In this document: positions 34,209-42,127 of the stretch, piece after piece
How the letters are laid out: each line of letters starts with the position of its first letter
Position numbering within the stretch: position 1 is the stretch's first letter
Source: Hyphomicrobiales bacterium
GTDB taxonomy: Bacteria > Pseudomonadota > Alphaproteobacteria > Rhizobiales > Rhizobiaceae
Direction: 5' to 3'
DNA: 64,000 bases
NCBI GenBank assembly: GCA_002401155.1
Contig: NVSG01000005.1
Span: 60,343 to 124,342, forward strand
Position numbers and translations under genes: made by a program
The notes under the pieces: generated by a model
Databases searched by the model: none
Told to the model about the DNA's origin: nothing
The model's input: the letters and a program-made list of their open reading frames with translations, nothing else

Positions 34209-35795
34209 ATGGGAACTTTATCGGGTAAGCAGGAAACATCTTCTAATTCGAACTTCATGTTGGAAGTTCGGGAAATCACCAAAAAATTCGGTGATCTGGT
34301 CGCCAATGATAAAGTTGATTTCACCATTGGCGCGGGCGAAATCCATGCGCTACTGGGCGAAAACGGCGCCGGAAAATCCACTCTGGTAAAAATGCTTTAC
34401 GGTTCTCTTCAGCCCAATAGCGGGAAAATTGTCTGGAAAGGCAAACCTGTACAAATATCCAGCCCGTCCGCCGCTCGTCATCTCGGCATCGGCATGGTGT
34501 TCCAGCATTTCTCGCTTTTCGACAGCCTGTCCGTCGCTGATAACATCGCGCTTTCGCTCGATGGCGAATTTACCTCAAGAGAAATTGCCGAAAAGGCGCA
34601 GGAACTTTCCCACAGTTACGGCCTGCCGCTCAATCCAGATTCCATCGTTGGTGACCTGTCAGTCGGCGAGCGTCAGCGGGTAGAAATCGTGCGCTGTCTG
34701 TTGCAAAACCCAGACCTCATTATCCTCGATGAACCAACATCCGTGCTGACACCGCAGGAAGCCGATAATTTGTTCGTCACCCTTGAACGCCTGAAAAGCG
34801 AAGGTCGCTCAATTCTATATATCTCCCATCGCCTCGACGAGGTGAGGCGGCTTTGCGATCGCGCAACGGTCCTGCGCCATGGCAAAGTGGTGGGCGAATG
34901 CGACCCGTCCAAAGAAACCGCAAGTTCGCTGGCCAATATGATGGTTGGCGGCGAGGTGGAAGATATCAAGCGTCAGTCAGGCAATGCCCGGGGTGAAGAG
35001 AAACTGCTGGTACTAAAAGACATCTCCCTTGCAGCGGCCACGCCCTTCGCCATGGCTCTCAAAAACATCAGTCTGGAAATGTATGCGGGGCAATTATTGG
35101 GCATTGCAGGAGTCGCAGGAAACGGCCAGAGCGAGTTTTTCGATCTCATATCCGGTGAGATTACTATTCCTGACAACGAAAAAATTACCATGCGCGGCCA
35201 GCCCGTTGGTGAACTCGATATCAATGATCGCAGAAAATTGGGTGCAGCTTTCGTGCCTGAGGAACGCCTTGGCCATTCAGCTGTGCCTGATCTGACCTTG
35301 TCCGAAAACTTGTTGTTGGCGCGCCATGCCTCCGATAATTATGCCTATACCGGGCTTGGTCCGGTCCAATATATCCGCAAGGATGCGCTGCTACAGGCCA
35401 CAAAGCGCATCAGTGAGGCAATGGATGTCAGGAAATCCGGCGATAATCCGGCAGCGTCATCGCTCTCGGGCGGGAATTTGCAAAAATTCATCATGGGTCG
35501 CGAGCTGGATCGCCAGCCATCAATCATGGTGGTCAACCAACCCACATGGGGCGTTGATGCAGGTGCCGCCGCACGAGTGCGTCAGGCATTGATTGATCTG
35601 GCCCGTTCCGGCTCCTGCGTTGTGGTGATCTCGCAGGACCTAGACGAAATATTTGAAATATCCGATGTCATTTCGGTTATGTCCGATGGACACCTTTCCG
35701 AGCCCATAGATGCGGAAAAAATAACCCGCGAGGAAATCGGATTGCTGATGGGCGGCATGGCCGATGATGAAGCTGGAGTTGCCAATGCGCATTGA
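34209..35795 (+). CDS. BMP-type ABC importer, double ATP-binding subunit
   Basis: 528 residues from ATG 34209; ATG 34257 (MLEVREITKKF) is a credible shorter start. Two ABC domains lie in tandem. The first has GENGAGKST, LSVGERQRVEI and LIILDEPTSVL. The second has a degenerate Walker A (GVAGNGQSEF) and the signature LSGGNLQKFIMGREL, the usual arrangement of the sugar/nucleoside (RbsA, NupA, YufO) type. With two permeases and a BMP-family binding protein downstream, the likely cargo is a purine nucleoside or similar. Confidence 0.93.
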   Translation: MGTLSGKQETSSNSNFMLEVREITKKFGDLVANDKVDFTIGAGEIHALLGENGAGKSTLVKMLYGSLQPNSGKIVWKGKPVQISSPSAARHLGIGMVFQHFSLFDSLSVADNIALSLDGEFTSREIAEKAQELSHSYGLPLNPDSIVGDLSVGERQRVEIVRCLLQNPDLIILDEPTSVLTPQEADNLFVTLERLKSEGRSILYISHRLDEVRRLCDRATVLRHGKVVGECDPSKETASSLANMMVGGEVEDIKRQSGNARGEEKLLVLKDISLAAATPFAMALKNISLEMYAGQLLGIAGVAGNGQSEFFDLISGEITIPDNEKITMRGQPVGELDINDRRKLGAAFVPEERLGHSAVPDLTLSENLLLARHASDNYAYTGLGPVQYIRKDALLQATKRISEAMDVRKSGDNPAASSLSGGNLQKFIMGRELDRQPSIMVVNQPTWGVDAGAAARVRQALIDLARSGSCVVVISQDLDEIFEISDVISVMSDGHLSEPIDAEKITREEIGLLMGGMADDEAGVANAH

Positions 35796-36867
35796 ACTTG
35801 AACGACGCGCGCAGCCCTCTGCGCTTTTTGCCATGCTATCTCCGTTCATCGCGCTTGGCATCACATTAGTCGCCGGCGTCATCATGTTCAAAGTCATGGG
35901 CCTGCCCCCAATAGATGCTCTATACGCATTCTTCATTGAACCGCTGATCGAAGTCTGGTCGTTGCACGAACTGGCAATCAAAGCTGCACCACTAATCCTG
36001 ATTGCCACCGGCCTTGCAGTCTGTTTCCGATCGTCCAACTGGAACATTGGCGCAGAAGGTCAGTTCGTCATGGGAGCCGTGGCAGGTTCCATATTGCCAA
36101 TTCTCTTCCCGGAGCAAACCGGGGCGTGGGTGTTGCCCGCCATGATGATCATGGGCATGGCGGGAGGGGCCGCGTGGGGTGCAATCCCCGCATGGCTCAA
36201 AAACCAGTTTGGAGCCAATGAAATCCTCACCAGCCTAATGCTGGTATATGTGGCGCAACTCATTCTTGATTGGCTCGTGCGCGGTATCTGGCGCGATCCC
36301 GATGGCTATAATTTCCCCGAAAGCCGTGGCTTTTCTCCGGAGCAAATCCTTCCTGAAGTTCTGGAATCCGGGCGTGCGCATTATGGCGCGGTGTTCGCCA
36401 TCATCGGCGCATTGGTGGTTTGGTTCATGCTTGCCAGAACCATGAAGGGCTTCGAAATCAAAGTCATCGGCGATAGCCCGAGGGCAGGGCAGTTTGCAGG
36501 TTTCAGTGCCAAACGTACCACCATGTTCGCCTTTTTGATCGCAGGGGCTTTCGCAGGATTGGCCGGAATTTCCGAAGTCTCCGGTGCCATTCAGCAATTG
36601 CGCCCGGTAATTTCCCCCGGTTATGGCTTTATTGCCATCATCGTCGCCTTCCTTGGAAGGTTAAACCCGCTGGGAATTTTCGCCGCCGGTCTCATTTTGG
36701 CGCTTTCATATCTGGGCAGTGAAGCTGCACAAATATCGCTGGGTATTTCCGATAAGGTCGGGCGCGTGTTTCAGGGCCTGCTGCTCTTCTTCGTACTCGC
36801 CTGCGATACGCTGATCCACTACCGGTTAAAACTGGTCTTTTCGTCCAATAGCGCGAGGGAAACCTGA
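35785..36867 (+). CDS. BMP-type ABC importer permease 1
   Basis: 360 residues from ATG 35785, which overlaps the ATPase gene by 11 bp and has GGAG upstream; ATG 35764 lies deeper inside that gene. It is a hydrophobic BPD_transp_2 permease with about 8-10 helices and the segment SSNWNIGAEGQFVMGAVAG, typical of the NupP/YufP branch. It forms the channel with the following permease. Confidence 0.9.
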   Translation: MRIELERRAQPSALFAMLSPFIALGITLVAGVIMFKVMGLPPIDALYAFFIEPLIEVWSLHELAIKAAPLILIATGLAVCFRSSNWNIGAEGQFVMGAVAGSILPILFPEQTGAWVLPAMMIMGMAGGAAWGAIPAWLKNQFGANEILTSLMLVYVAQLILDWLVRGIWRDPDGYNFPESRGFSPEQILPEVLESGRAHYGAVFAIIGALVVWFMLARTMKGFEIKVIGDSPRAGQFAGFSAKRTTMFAFLIAGAFAGLAGISEVSGAIQQLRPVISPGYGFIAIIVAFLGRLNPLGIFAAGLILALSYLGSEAAQISLGISDKVGRVFQGLLLFFVLACDTLIHYRLKLVFSSNSARET

Positions 36868-36869
36868 TC

Positions 36870-37796
36870 ATGAATATTGAAATGACAGAAGCAATCCTCC
36901 TCACAGTCTTCACAGCCGCAACGCCGCTGCTGCTTGCAGCCCTTGGCGAATTGGTAACCGAGCGTTCCGGCGTCCTCAATTTGGGCGTAGAGGGCATGAT
37001 GATCATGGGGGCAGTTGCAGGTTTCGCTTTTGCACAAATGACCGGCAACGCCTATCTGGGTGCCATTGGCGGTGTCGTCGTCGGCACGTTGTTCTCGTTA
37101 TCCTTCGCATTCCTAGCCATCACGCTGGTAACCAATCAGGTCGCAACAGGGTTGGCACTAACCATTCTTGGCCTCGGTGTTTCGGGCTTATGGGGGGAAT
37201 CCTATATCGGCCTTGCAGGGGTACGGATGGAAACCATCGTCATTCCGTTCCTTTCAGAAATCCCGATCATCGGAAGACCACTCTTTGCGCAGGATGCGAT
37301 ATTCTACGTCTCCATCGCGCTGGTAATCGGCATAAGCTACTTCCTGTTCAAGACACGGGCAGGTCTGATCTTGCGCTCGGTCGGCGATAATCATGGCTCC
37401 GCCCATGCCCTCGGTATATCGGTTACAAAGGTGCGTTATTTGGCCGTGATGTTCGGCGGCGCATGCAGCGGATTGGCCGGCGCACACTTGTCGCTGGTCT
37501 ATACGCCCCAATGGGTGGAGAACATGACGGCGGGCAGGGGGTGGATAGCGCTGGCGCTGGTGGTGTTCGCCTCATGGCGTCCTATGCGGGTGATTGCGGG
37601 TGCCTATCTCTTTGGCGCCGTCGGTATTGCGCAATTACACATTCAGGCGCTGGGCTACGACATCCCGTCCCAGCTATTATCATCACTACCCTATATTGCG
37701 ACCATCGTCGTATTGGTTATAATATCGCGAAACCGCAGACTAACACTAATTAACACACCGGCTTCACTTGGAAAGGGCTTCGTCCCCGACAGGTAA
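36870..37796 (+). CDS. BMP-type ABC importer permease 2
   Basis: 308 residues, starting 3 bp after the first permease. It carries the paralogous BPD_transp_2 motif ERSGVLNLGVEGMMIMGAVAGF and about eight helices, as in NupQ/YufQ. The heterodimeric permease pair is diagnostic for nucleoside-type importers of this family. Confidence 0.9.
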   Translation: MNIEMTEAILLTVFTAATPLLLAALGELVTERSGVLNLGVEGMMIMGAVAGFAFAQMTGNAYLGAIGGVVVGTLFSLSFAFLAITLVTNQVATGLALTILGLGVSGLWGESYIGLAGVRMETIVIPFLSEIPIIGRPLFAQDAIFYVSIALVIGISYFLFKTRAGLILRSVGDNHGSAHALGISVTKVRYLAVMFGGACSGLAGAHLSLVYTPQWVENMTAGRGWIALALVVFASWRPMRVIAGAYLFGAVGIAQLHIQALGYDIPSQLLSSLPYIATIVVLVIISRNRRLTLINTPASLGKGFVPDR

Positions 37797-37844
37797 GCCA
37801 CATTCAACTAACTCACAAACAGTAACAAAGTAGGGGCATTACAA

Positions 37845-38912
37845 ATGAAGAAAATACTATTATCAATCGCAGCGCTCGCGCTCACCATGGGCATGACCGG
37901 GGCAGCATCAGCCGCCACAAAAGTTTGCGCCATCTATGTTGGCCCAATCGGAGATTTCGGCTGGTCCTATCAGCACCATCAGGGCCTACTGGCCGTGAAA
38001 GCAAAATTCGGTGATGAAGTGACAACCGCTCACCTCGAAAGCGTGCCGGAAGGCGCCGATGCAGAACGCGCAATCGAGCGCATGGCCAGATCCGGCTGCA
38101 ACATCATTTTCACCACATCCTTCGGCTATATGGACGCAACCAACAAGGTCGCTAAAAAATTCCCGAAAGTGAAATTCGAGCACGCAACTGGCTATAAGCG
38201 CGAACACGATAACGTTTCTACGTATTCTTCACGCTTCTACGAAGGCCGCTACATCATCGGCCAGATGGCTGCGAAAGTTTCAAAAACCGGCACGGCTGGT
38301 TACATCGCATCTTTCCCGATCCCAGAAGTTGTACGCGGCATCAACGCGTTCATTCTGGGCGCGCAAACCGTAAACCCTGACTTCAAACTGAAAGTTGTTT
38401 GGGTAAACACATGGTTTGATCCGGGCAAAGAGTCCGATGCAGCCAAAACCCTGATCGATCAGGGCGTTGATATCCTGACCCAGCACACAGATTCCACCGC
38501 TCCAATGCAAGTTGCAGCAGAGCGCGGCATCAAAGCCTTTGGTCAGGCATCCAACATGATCAATTTCGGTAAGGAAACCCAGTTGACCTCAATCGTTGAT
38601 GATTGGTCACAGTATTATATCGGTCGTGTCGGCGCGGTCATGGATGGCAGTTGGAAATCCACCGACACATGGGGTGGTCTGGCTCAAAAAATGGTCCATA
38701 TGGCTGATTACACCAACGTACCAGCTGATGTGGCTAAAGAAGCCGCAGCAACCCAAGAAGCAATCCGCTCCGGCAGCCTAAATCCTTTCGCGGGCCCAAT
38801 CACCAAGCAGGATGGTAGCGAATGGGTAAAAGCTGGCGAAGCCGCAGAAATCGGCACCTTGCTGGGCATGAATTTCTACGTAAAAGGCGTAGACAACAAG
38901 CTCCCACAATAG
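37845..38912 (+). CDS. BMP-family substrate-binding protein
   Basis: 355 residues. A signal peptide (MKKILLSIAALALTMGMTGAASA) ends in ASA before ATKVCAIYVGPIGDFGWSYQHHQGL, the start of the BMP/PnrA-like domain, then FTTSFGYMDATNKVAKKFP and the central YSSRFYEGRYIIGQMA. There is no lipobox cysteine, so it is a soluble periplasmic protein, as usual in Gram-negative members. The family binds nucleosides or related compounds. It is the last gene of the operon and is followed by a terminator. Confidence 0.93.
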   Translation: MKKILLSIAALALTMGMTGAASAATKVCAIYVGPIGDFGWSYQHHQGLLAVKAKFGDEVTTAHLESVPEGADAERAIERMARSGCNIIFTTSFGYMDATNKVAKKFPKVKFEHATGYKREHDNVSTYSSRFYEGRYIIGQMAAKVSKTGTAGYIASFPIPEVVRGINAFILGAQTVNPDFKLKVVWVNTWFDPGKESDAAKTLIDQGVDILTQHTDSTAPMQVAAERGIKAFGQASNMINFGKETQLTSIVDDWSQYYIGRVGAVMDGSWKSTDTWGGLAQKMVHMADYTNVPADVAKEAAATQEAIRSGSLNPFAGPITKQDGSEWVKAGEAAEIGTLLGMNFYVKGVDNKLPQ

Positions 38913-38934
38913 GCTTGAGCTAATAATAAATTCA

Positions 38935-38966
38935 AATGGCCTGCAGAGATGCCGGCCATTTTTTTG
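38935..38966 (+). terminator. Rho-independent terminator of the BMP importer operon
   Basis: AATGGCC and GGCCATT pair around a loop of about ten bases and run into TTTTTTT. It lies 23 bp after the binding-protein stop. Confidence 0.87.
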
Positions 38967-39042
38967 TTTCATTTCCAATCACACGTAATTAGTTGATTTC
39001 ACCCTTGCATTTCCGCGACAAATATCGCATTAGCAAAGCGCT

Positions 39043-39132
39043 GGAGAGGTGGCTGAGTGGTCGAAAGCACTGGTCTTGAAAACCAGCGAGCGTGTAAGCG
39101 TTCCGTGGGTTCGAATCCCACCCTCTCCGCCA
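39043..39132 (+). tRNA. tRNA-Ser, anticodon UGA
   Basis: A complete class II tRNA with an encoded CCA. The acceptor stem is GGAGAGG/CCTCTCC, and the anticodon stem CTGGT/ACCAG holds the loop CTTGAAA with anticodon TGA at 39077-39079. A long variable arm (GCGAGCGTGTAAGCGTTCCGT) and the T-loop TTCGAAT follow. It reads UCA (and UCG by wobble) codons. The sequence after its 3' end holds decayed mobile-element remnants, so it is a likely integration site. Confidence 0.96.
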
Positions 39133-39259
39133 AAATCTTGTTGAATATGACTCGTTAAGAGATTGAAAAAATCCAACAAAAACCAAATATAAATCCACCC
39201 CATGCCGTAAATAATCCCGATTCGCTACGGTTTTTGCTACGATAAAGGTGAGTTAAACC

Positions 39260-39562
39260 TTGGCTATTATCCTGCGCAACAAGATTTGTTATCTGAAAGG
39301 GTGGTTTCCTAAGCAATTTTCTCGCGTTGAAAGGCACAAAGAGGTTTGGATTAGCCTTGAAACTGACCATCTCGCCATTGCAGAGAAGAAGGCGCCCCTT
39401 GCTTGGGAGACGCATCTTGATGCGTGGACGGCCAAAGTGGATGGTGATACATCCGATGGTGAGGAGTTTTTTGATGCCGCAAAGAAGCTGGCGCAGGAGG
39501 TGGATTTGAAAATCCGTGCCGCGTTACTAAATCGGCATGCAGGAATTTTGAACATCTTTTAA
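39260..39562 (+). pseudogene. N-terminal fragment of a tyrosine recombinase (phage-type integrase)
   Basis: A 100-codon frame opening with TTG whose product starts MAIILRNKICYLKGWFPKQFSRV and continues VWISLETDHLAIAEKKAPLAWETHL. This looks like the N-terminal arm-binding part (DUF6538-like) of integrases that use tRNA genes as attachment sites. The catalytic R-H-R-Y domain is absent; the frame ends and IS3-like sequence follows. The position 127 bp after tRNA-Ser supports a broken integrase. No attachment-site repeat of the tRNA end is visible elsewhere in the window. Confidence 0.5.
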
Positions 39563-39587
39563 AAATTACGCACTCGAATTTAGTGGG

Positions 39588-39653
39588 AAATGGATAATCA
39601 AGGTGCAACTCATCGATCCGGCGCATCAGGGCCAGATCAGCCATAGAGAATTG
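39588..39653 (-). pseudogene. Short fragment of an IS3-family transposase (orfB)
   Basis: On the minus strand about 22 codons read QFSMADLALMRRIDELHLDY then PF. This is close to the conserved start of IS3-family OrfB proteins (LMRRIDELHLEYPFAG). Both sides are unrelated, so only a remnant remains, without terminal repeats. Confidence 0.6.
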
Positions 39654-39733
39654 TCAGCTGTTGCAATGTACTTAAGCTTTTTGGTATAATCGAAAATGCA
39701 CCATCCACCTCCAAGGTAGGCGTACCGAAAAAC

Positions 39734-40039
39734 CGTCAGGCGAGAAAAATCAATATCTTTATTGAAGATAACTTCAACGAAGATTTGATCCTCACCCAGA
39801 TTACAGTGGCCATTGGCATGTCTGTGAGTTCAATGTAGCGGGCTTTTAAGCGCGGGTTTGGTATGATGGTTATAGATTTCCATTCGCCAATGACGCCTTG
39901 AGTGCGCGCGTGCTGCACTGCTGTTTGACGGGCGACAGTTGCGCAAGCCTCACAAGCAGCGGGACATAAAAGCGGATCCAATCTTACCAAGGCGCTTTTT
40001 AGGCAGTTCGGTATGTTGCCTTCCCACACCAAAGCTTAG
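39734..40039 (+). pseudogene. Decayed AraC-family transcription regulator (C-terminal part)
   Basis: A single frame of 102 codons reads RQARKINIFIEDNFNEDLIL and TQITVAIGMSVSSM, then has in-frame stops at three places (TAG after SSM, then two TGA). It ends TVAQASQAAGHKSGSNLTKA and LFRQFGMLPSHTKA before its natural TAG. These parts match the two helix-turn-helix motifs of AraC regulators in order and spacing. The first stop stands where a glutamine (CAG to TAG) would be expected. The N-terminal ligand domain is missing. Confidence 0.8.
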
Positions 40040-40060
40040 AACTTAAGATCGATATACAAA

Positions 40061-40085
40061 AAAAGAGGCAACGCATGGTTGCCTC
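40061..40085 (-). terminator. Rho-independent terminator of the OFA transporter gene
   Basis: GAGGCAAC and GTTGCCTC form a perfect 8-bp stem with a 5-base loop. On the minus strand it is followed by TTTTTTTG. It lies 33 bp after the stop. Confidence 0.87.
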
Positions 40086-40118
40086 CTTTCAGGGAAACTG
40101 GTCGGGGAGACCAGAAGT

Positions 40119-41831
40119 TTACTCGGCTGGTGCAAGTTCCGGATGCGTTTTTTCCACATGATGCTGGGCGCCAACTGCCTTGATCATGAAGTTTGCAAAC
40201 AGACCCACAACCAACAATCCGGCCATGGCGTACATGGTCGTATTATAGAGGCTGGAGGTTGGATCGATTGTTCCTGCCGGTACAATTTCCATCAGCTTGC
40301 TGATCGTTACTGTTTTGGAAGCCACCAGAGATTGCAACTGATCCATCGGTGCTCCAAATTTTTCAGCAAAGGCTGTAGCATCGACTTTTGACACCAGATC
40401 GGTGATTGCATCATTCTTGGACAGGTTACGCAGATAGGTGATTGCGAATGGCCCAAGTACGCCAGCTGTCGACCATGCCGTGAGCAGGCGTCCATGGATG
40501 CCTCCCACATGAAGCGTACCAAAAATATCGGCAAGATAGGCCGGTATGGTTGCAAACCCGCCACCATACATTGTGAAGATCACCATGGTTGCTGCGTAGA
40601 AGCCGATCAATGCTGGCGTGCCACCGGTTGAAGCGAAATATGGAATAGCCAAATAGAGCGCTATGCCGATAAGGAAGAAGCAATAATAGGTGCTCTTTCG
40701 CCCGATTTTATCCGATACGGAAGCCCAGAAGAACCGACCAACCATATTGAAAACCGAGATCATCAAAACGTAAGTTCCGGCAAAGGCTGCTGTAACGATT
40801 GCCAGATCTCCGAAGATTTCGTTGATCATTGTTTTGGCCACGCCGATTACACCGATACCGGCGGTCACGTTGAAGCAAAGTACGACCCAAATAAACCAGA
40901 ATTGCGGTGTTTTGAGTGCCTGATCAATATGCACATGCTTGTCGGTTACCATGGCGTTTGTGATTTTGCTTGGAGACCAGCCTTTTGGCAACCAGCCCTC
41001 TTTGGGGACGCGGTATTGGAAGGATGCAATGATCATGACGATGAAATAGCCAATGCCCAGAGTGATGAAGGTTGAAGCTGCACCGGTATTACCGGTTCCA
41101 ACCACATAGACACCTGCTTCGCCGCCGCCGGGCAAGGCTGCTGCCTGCGCTGCATTTGCGATAACGACTTCAACTTTTCCCACAGCAGTTTCTGCAAATC
41201 GGCGGCCGCCTTCGGTGATCAATGTGATTGCGCTTTCTGCACCCAGATAGTCTGGTGTTTTGGCGTATAGGCCCAATAGCCAGCGGATCAGTGGCGCACC
41301 GATCATGGCGCCGCCGCCAAAACCCATGATTGCCATGCCCGTTGCCATGCCTCGGCGATCGGGGAACCAGCGAATGAGGGTGGAGACGGGCGATACATAA
41401 CCCAGCCCCAGCCCAATGCCTCCAAGGGCACCATATCCTAAATATATCAGCCACAATTGGTGGGTGAGAATGCCGATTGATCCGATCAGAAATCCACCGC
41501 CCCAACAGAATGCTGCGACGACACCGACGCAACGTGGGCCGACTTTTTCCAGCCATTTTCCGGCATAGGCTGCCGATAGACCAAGGGATACGATGGCAGC
41601 CGAAAAAATCCATACCACGGATGAAAGCGACCAGTCATCAGCGGACGAAACCACAACGCCAAGTTCTCTGGTGAGTGCCGGATTAAAAAGTGACCAAGCA
41701 TAAACCGAGCCGATGCACATATGAATTGCGATTGAAGCCGGCGGCACCAGCCAGCGGTTAAAACCGGATTTTGCAACAATGTTTTCTTTCATCAAAAATA
41801 AAAATATGCCCCCTGAAGATTGCGTGCTCAT
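40119..41831 (-). CDS. OFA-family (oxalate/formate antiporter type) MFS transporter
   Basis: 570 residues from ATG 41831, preceded by AAGGAGG. It has about 12 membrane helices. The N-terminal GFNRWLVPPASIAIHMCIGSVYAWSLFNPAL is diagnostic for the OFA family, and WFPDRRGMATGMAIMGFGGGAMIGAPL is the MFS signature loop. About 60 extra residues lie between the two halves (LLGLYAKTPDYLG to TGNTGAAS), as in longer alphaproteobacterial members. The substrate is probably a carboxylate. The HK/RR pair upstream reads the same way and probably controls it. Confidence 0.87.
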   Translation of the reverse strand: MSTQSSGGIFLFLMKENIVAKSGFNRWLVPPASIAIHMCIGSVYAWSLFNPALTRELGVVVSSADDWSLSSVVWIFSAAIVSLGLSAAYAGKWLEKVGPRCVGVVAAFCWGGGFLIGSIGILTHQLWLIYLGYGALGGIGLGLGYVSPVSTLIRWFPDRRGMATGMAIMGFGGGAMIGAPLIRWLLGLYAKTPDYLGAESAITLITEGGRRFAETAVGKVEVVIANAAQAAALPGGGEAGVYVVGTGNTGAASTFITLGIGYFIVMIIASFQYRVPKEGWLPKGWSPSKITNAMVTDKHVHIDQALKTPQFWFIWVVLCFNVTAGIGVIGVAKTMINEIFGDLAIVTAAFAGTYVLMISVFNMVGRFFWASVSDKIGRKSTYYCFFLIGIALYLAIPYFASTGGTPALIGFYAATMVIFTMYGGGFATIPAYLADIFGTLHVGGIHGRLLTAWSTAGVLGPFAITYLRNLSKNDAITDLVSKVDATAFAEKFGAPMDQLQSLVASKTVTISKLMEIVPAGTIDPTSSLYNTTMYAMAGLLVVGLFANFMIKAVGAQHHVEKTHPELAPAE

Positions 41832-42074
41832 TAGAATTGTCCTCCTTGTTTTAAAAAAATTTTGCCAGTTGAATATTCCCCCCAATGAGGACTGAGCTTC
41901 AAAGGCATTTCATCTTTTGACCGGGTTCCTCAACCCGCTGAAGGAGTATCTAGAGAGGGTGTCATACTTGAAAGTCAATAAAAATTATATTAATCAATAG
42001 CTTACCGGATAGAGATGTAAAATCAAATATGAGTACAATTGTCCGTTTTTTCTCGTGAGTGGCTTTGTTTTAAG

Positions 42075-42127
42075 GACAAAATGTCTACTTTTTGTATGTT
42101 GGATATTGATTTTTAAGACAAAGTGTC
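42075..42127. promoter_or_regulatory. Two GACA-N3-TGTC dyads upstream of the OFA transporter
   Basis: GACAAAATGTC (42075-42085) and GACAAAGTGTC (42117-42127) are two copies of the same 11-bp inverted repeat, 42 bp apart (four helical turns). They lie at the 3' end of the kinase gene, about 250 bp before the transporter start. They are candidate binding sites for the neighbouring Fis-type response regulator. Confidence 0.4.
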
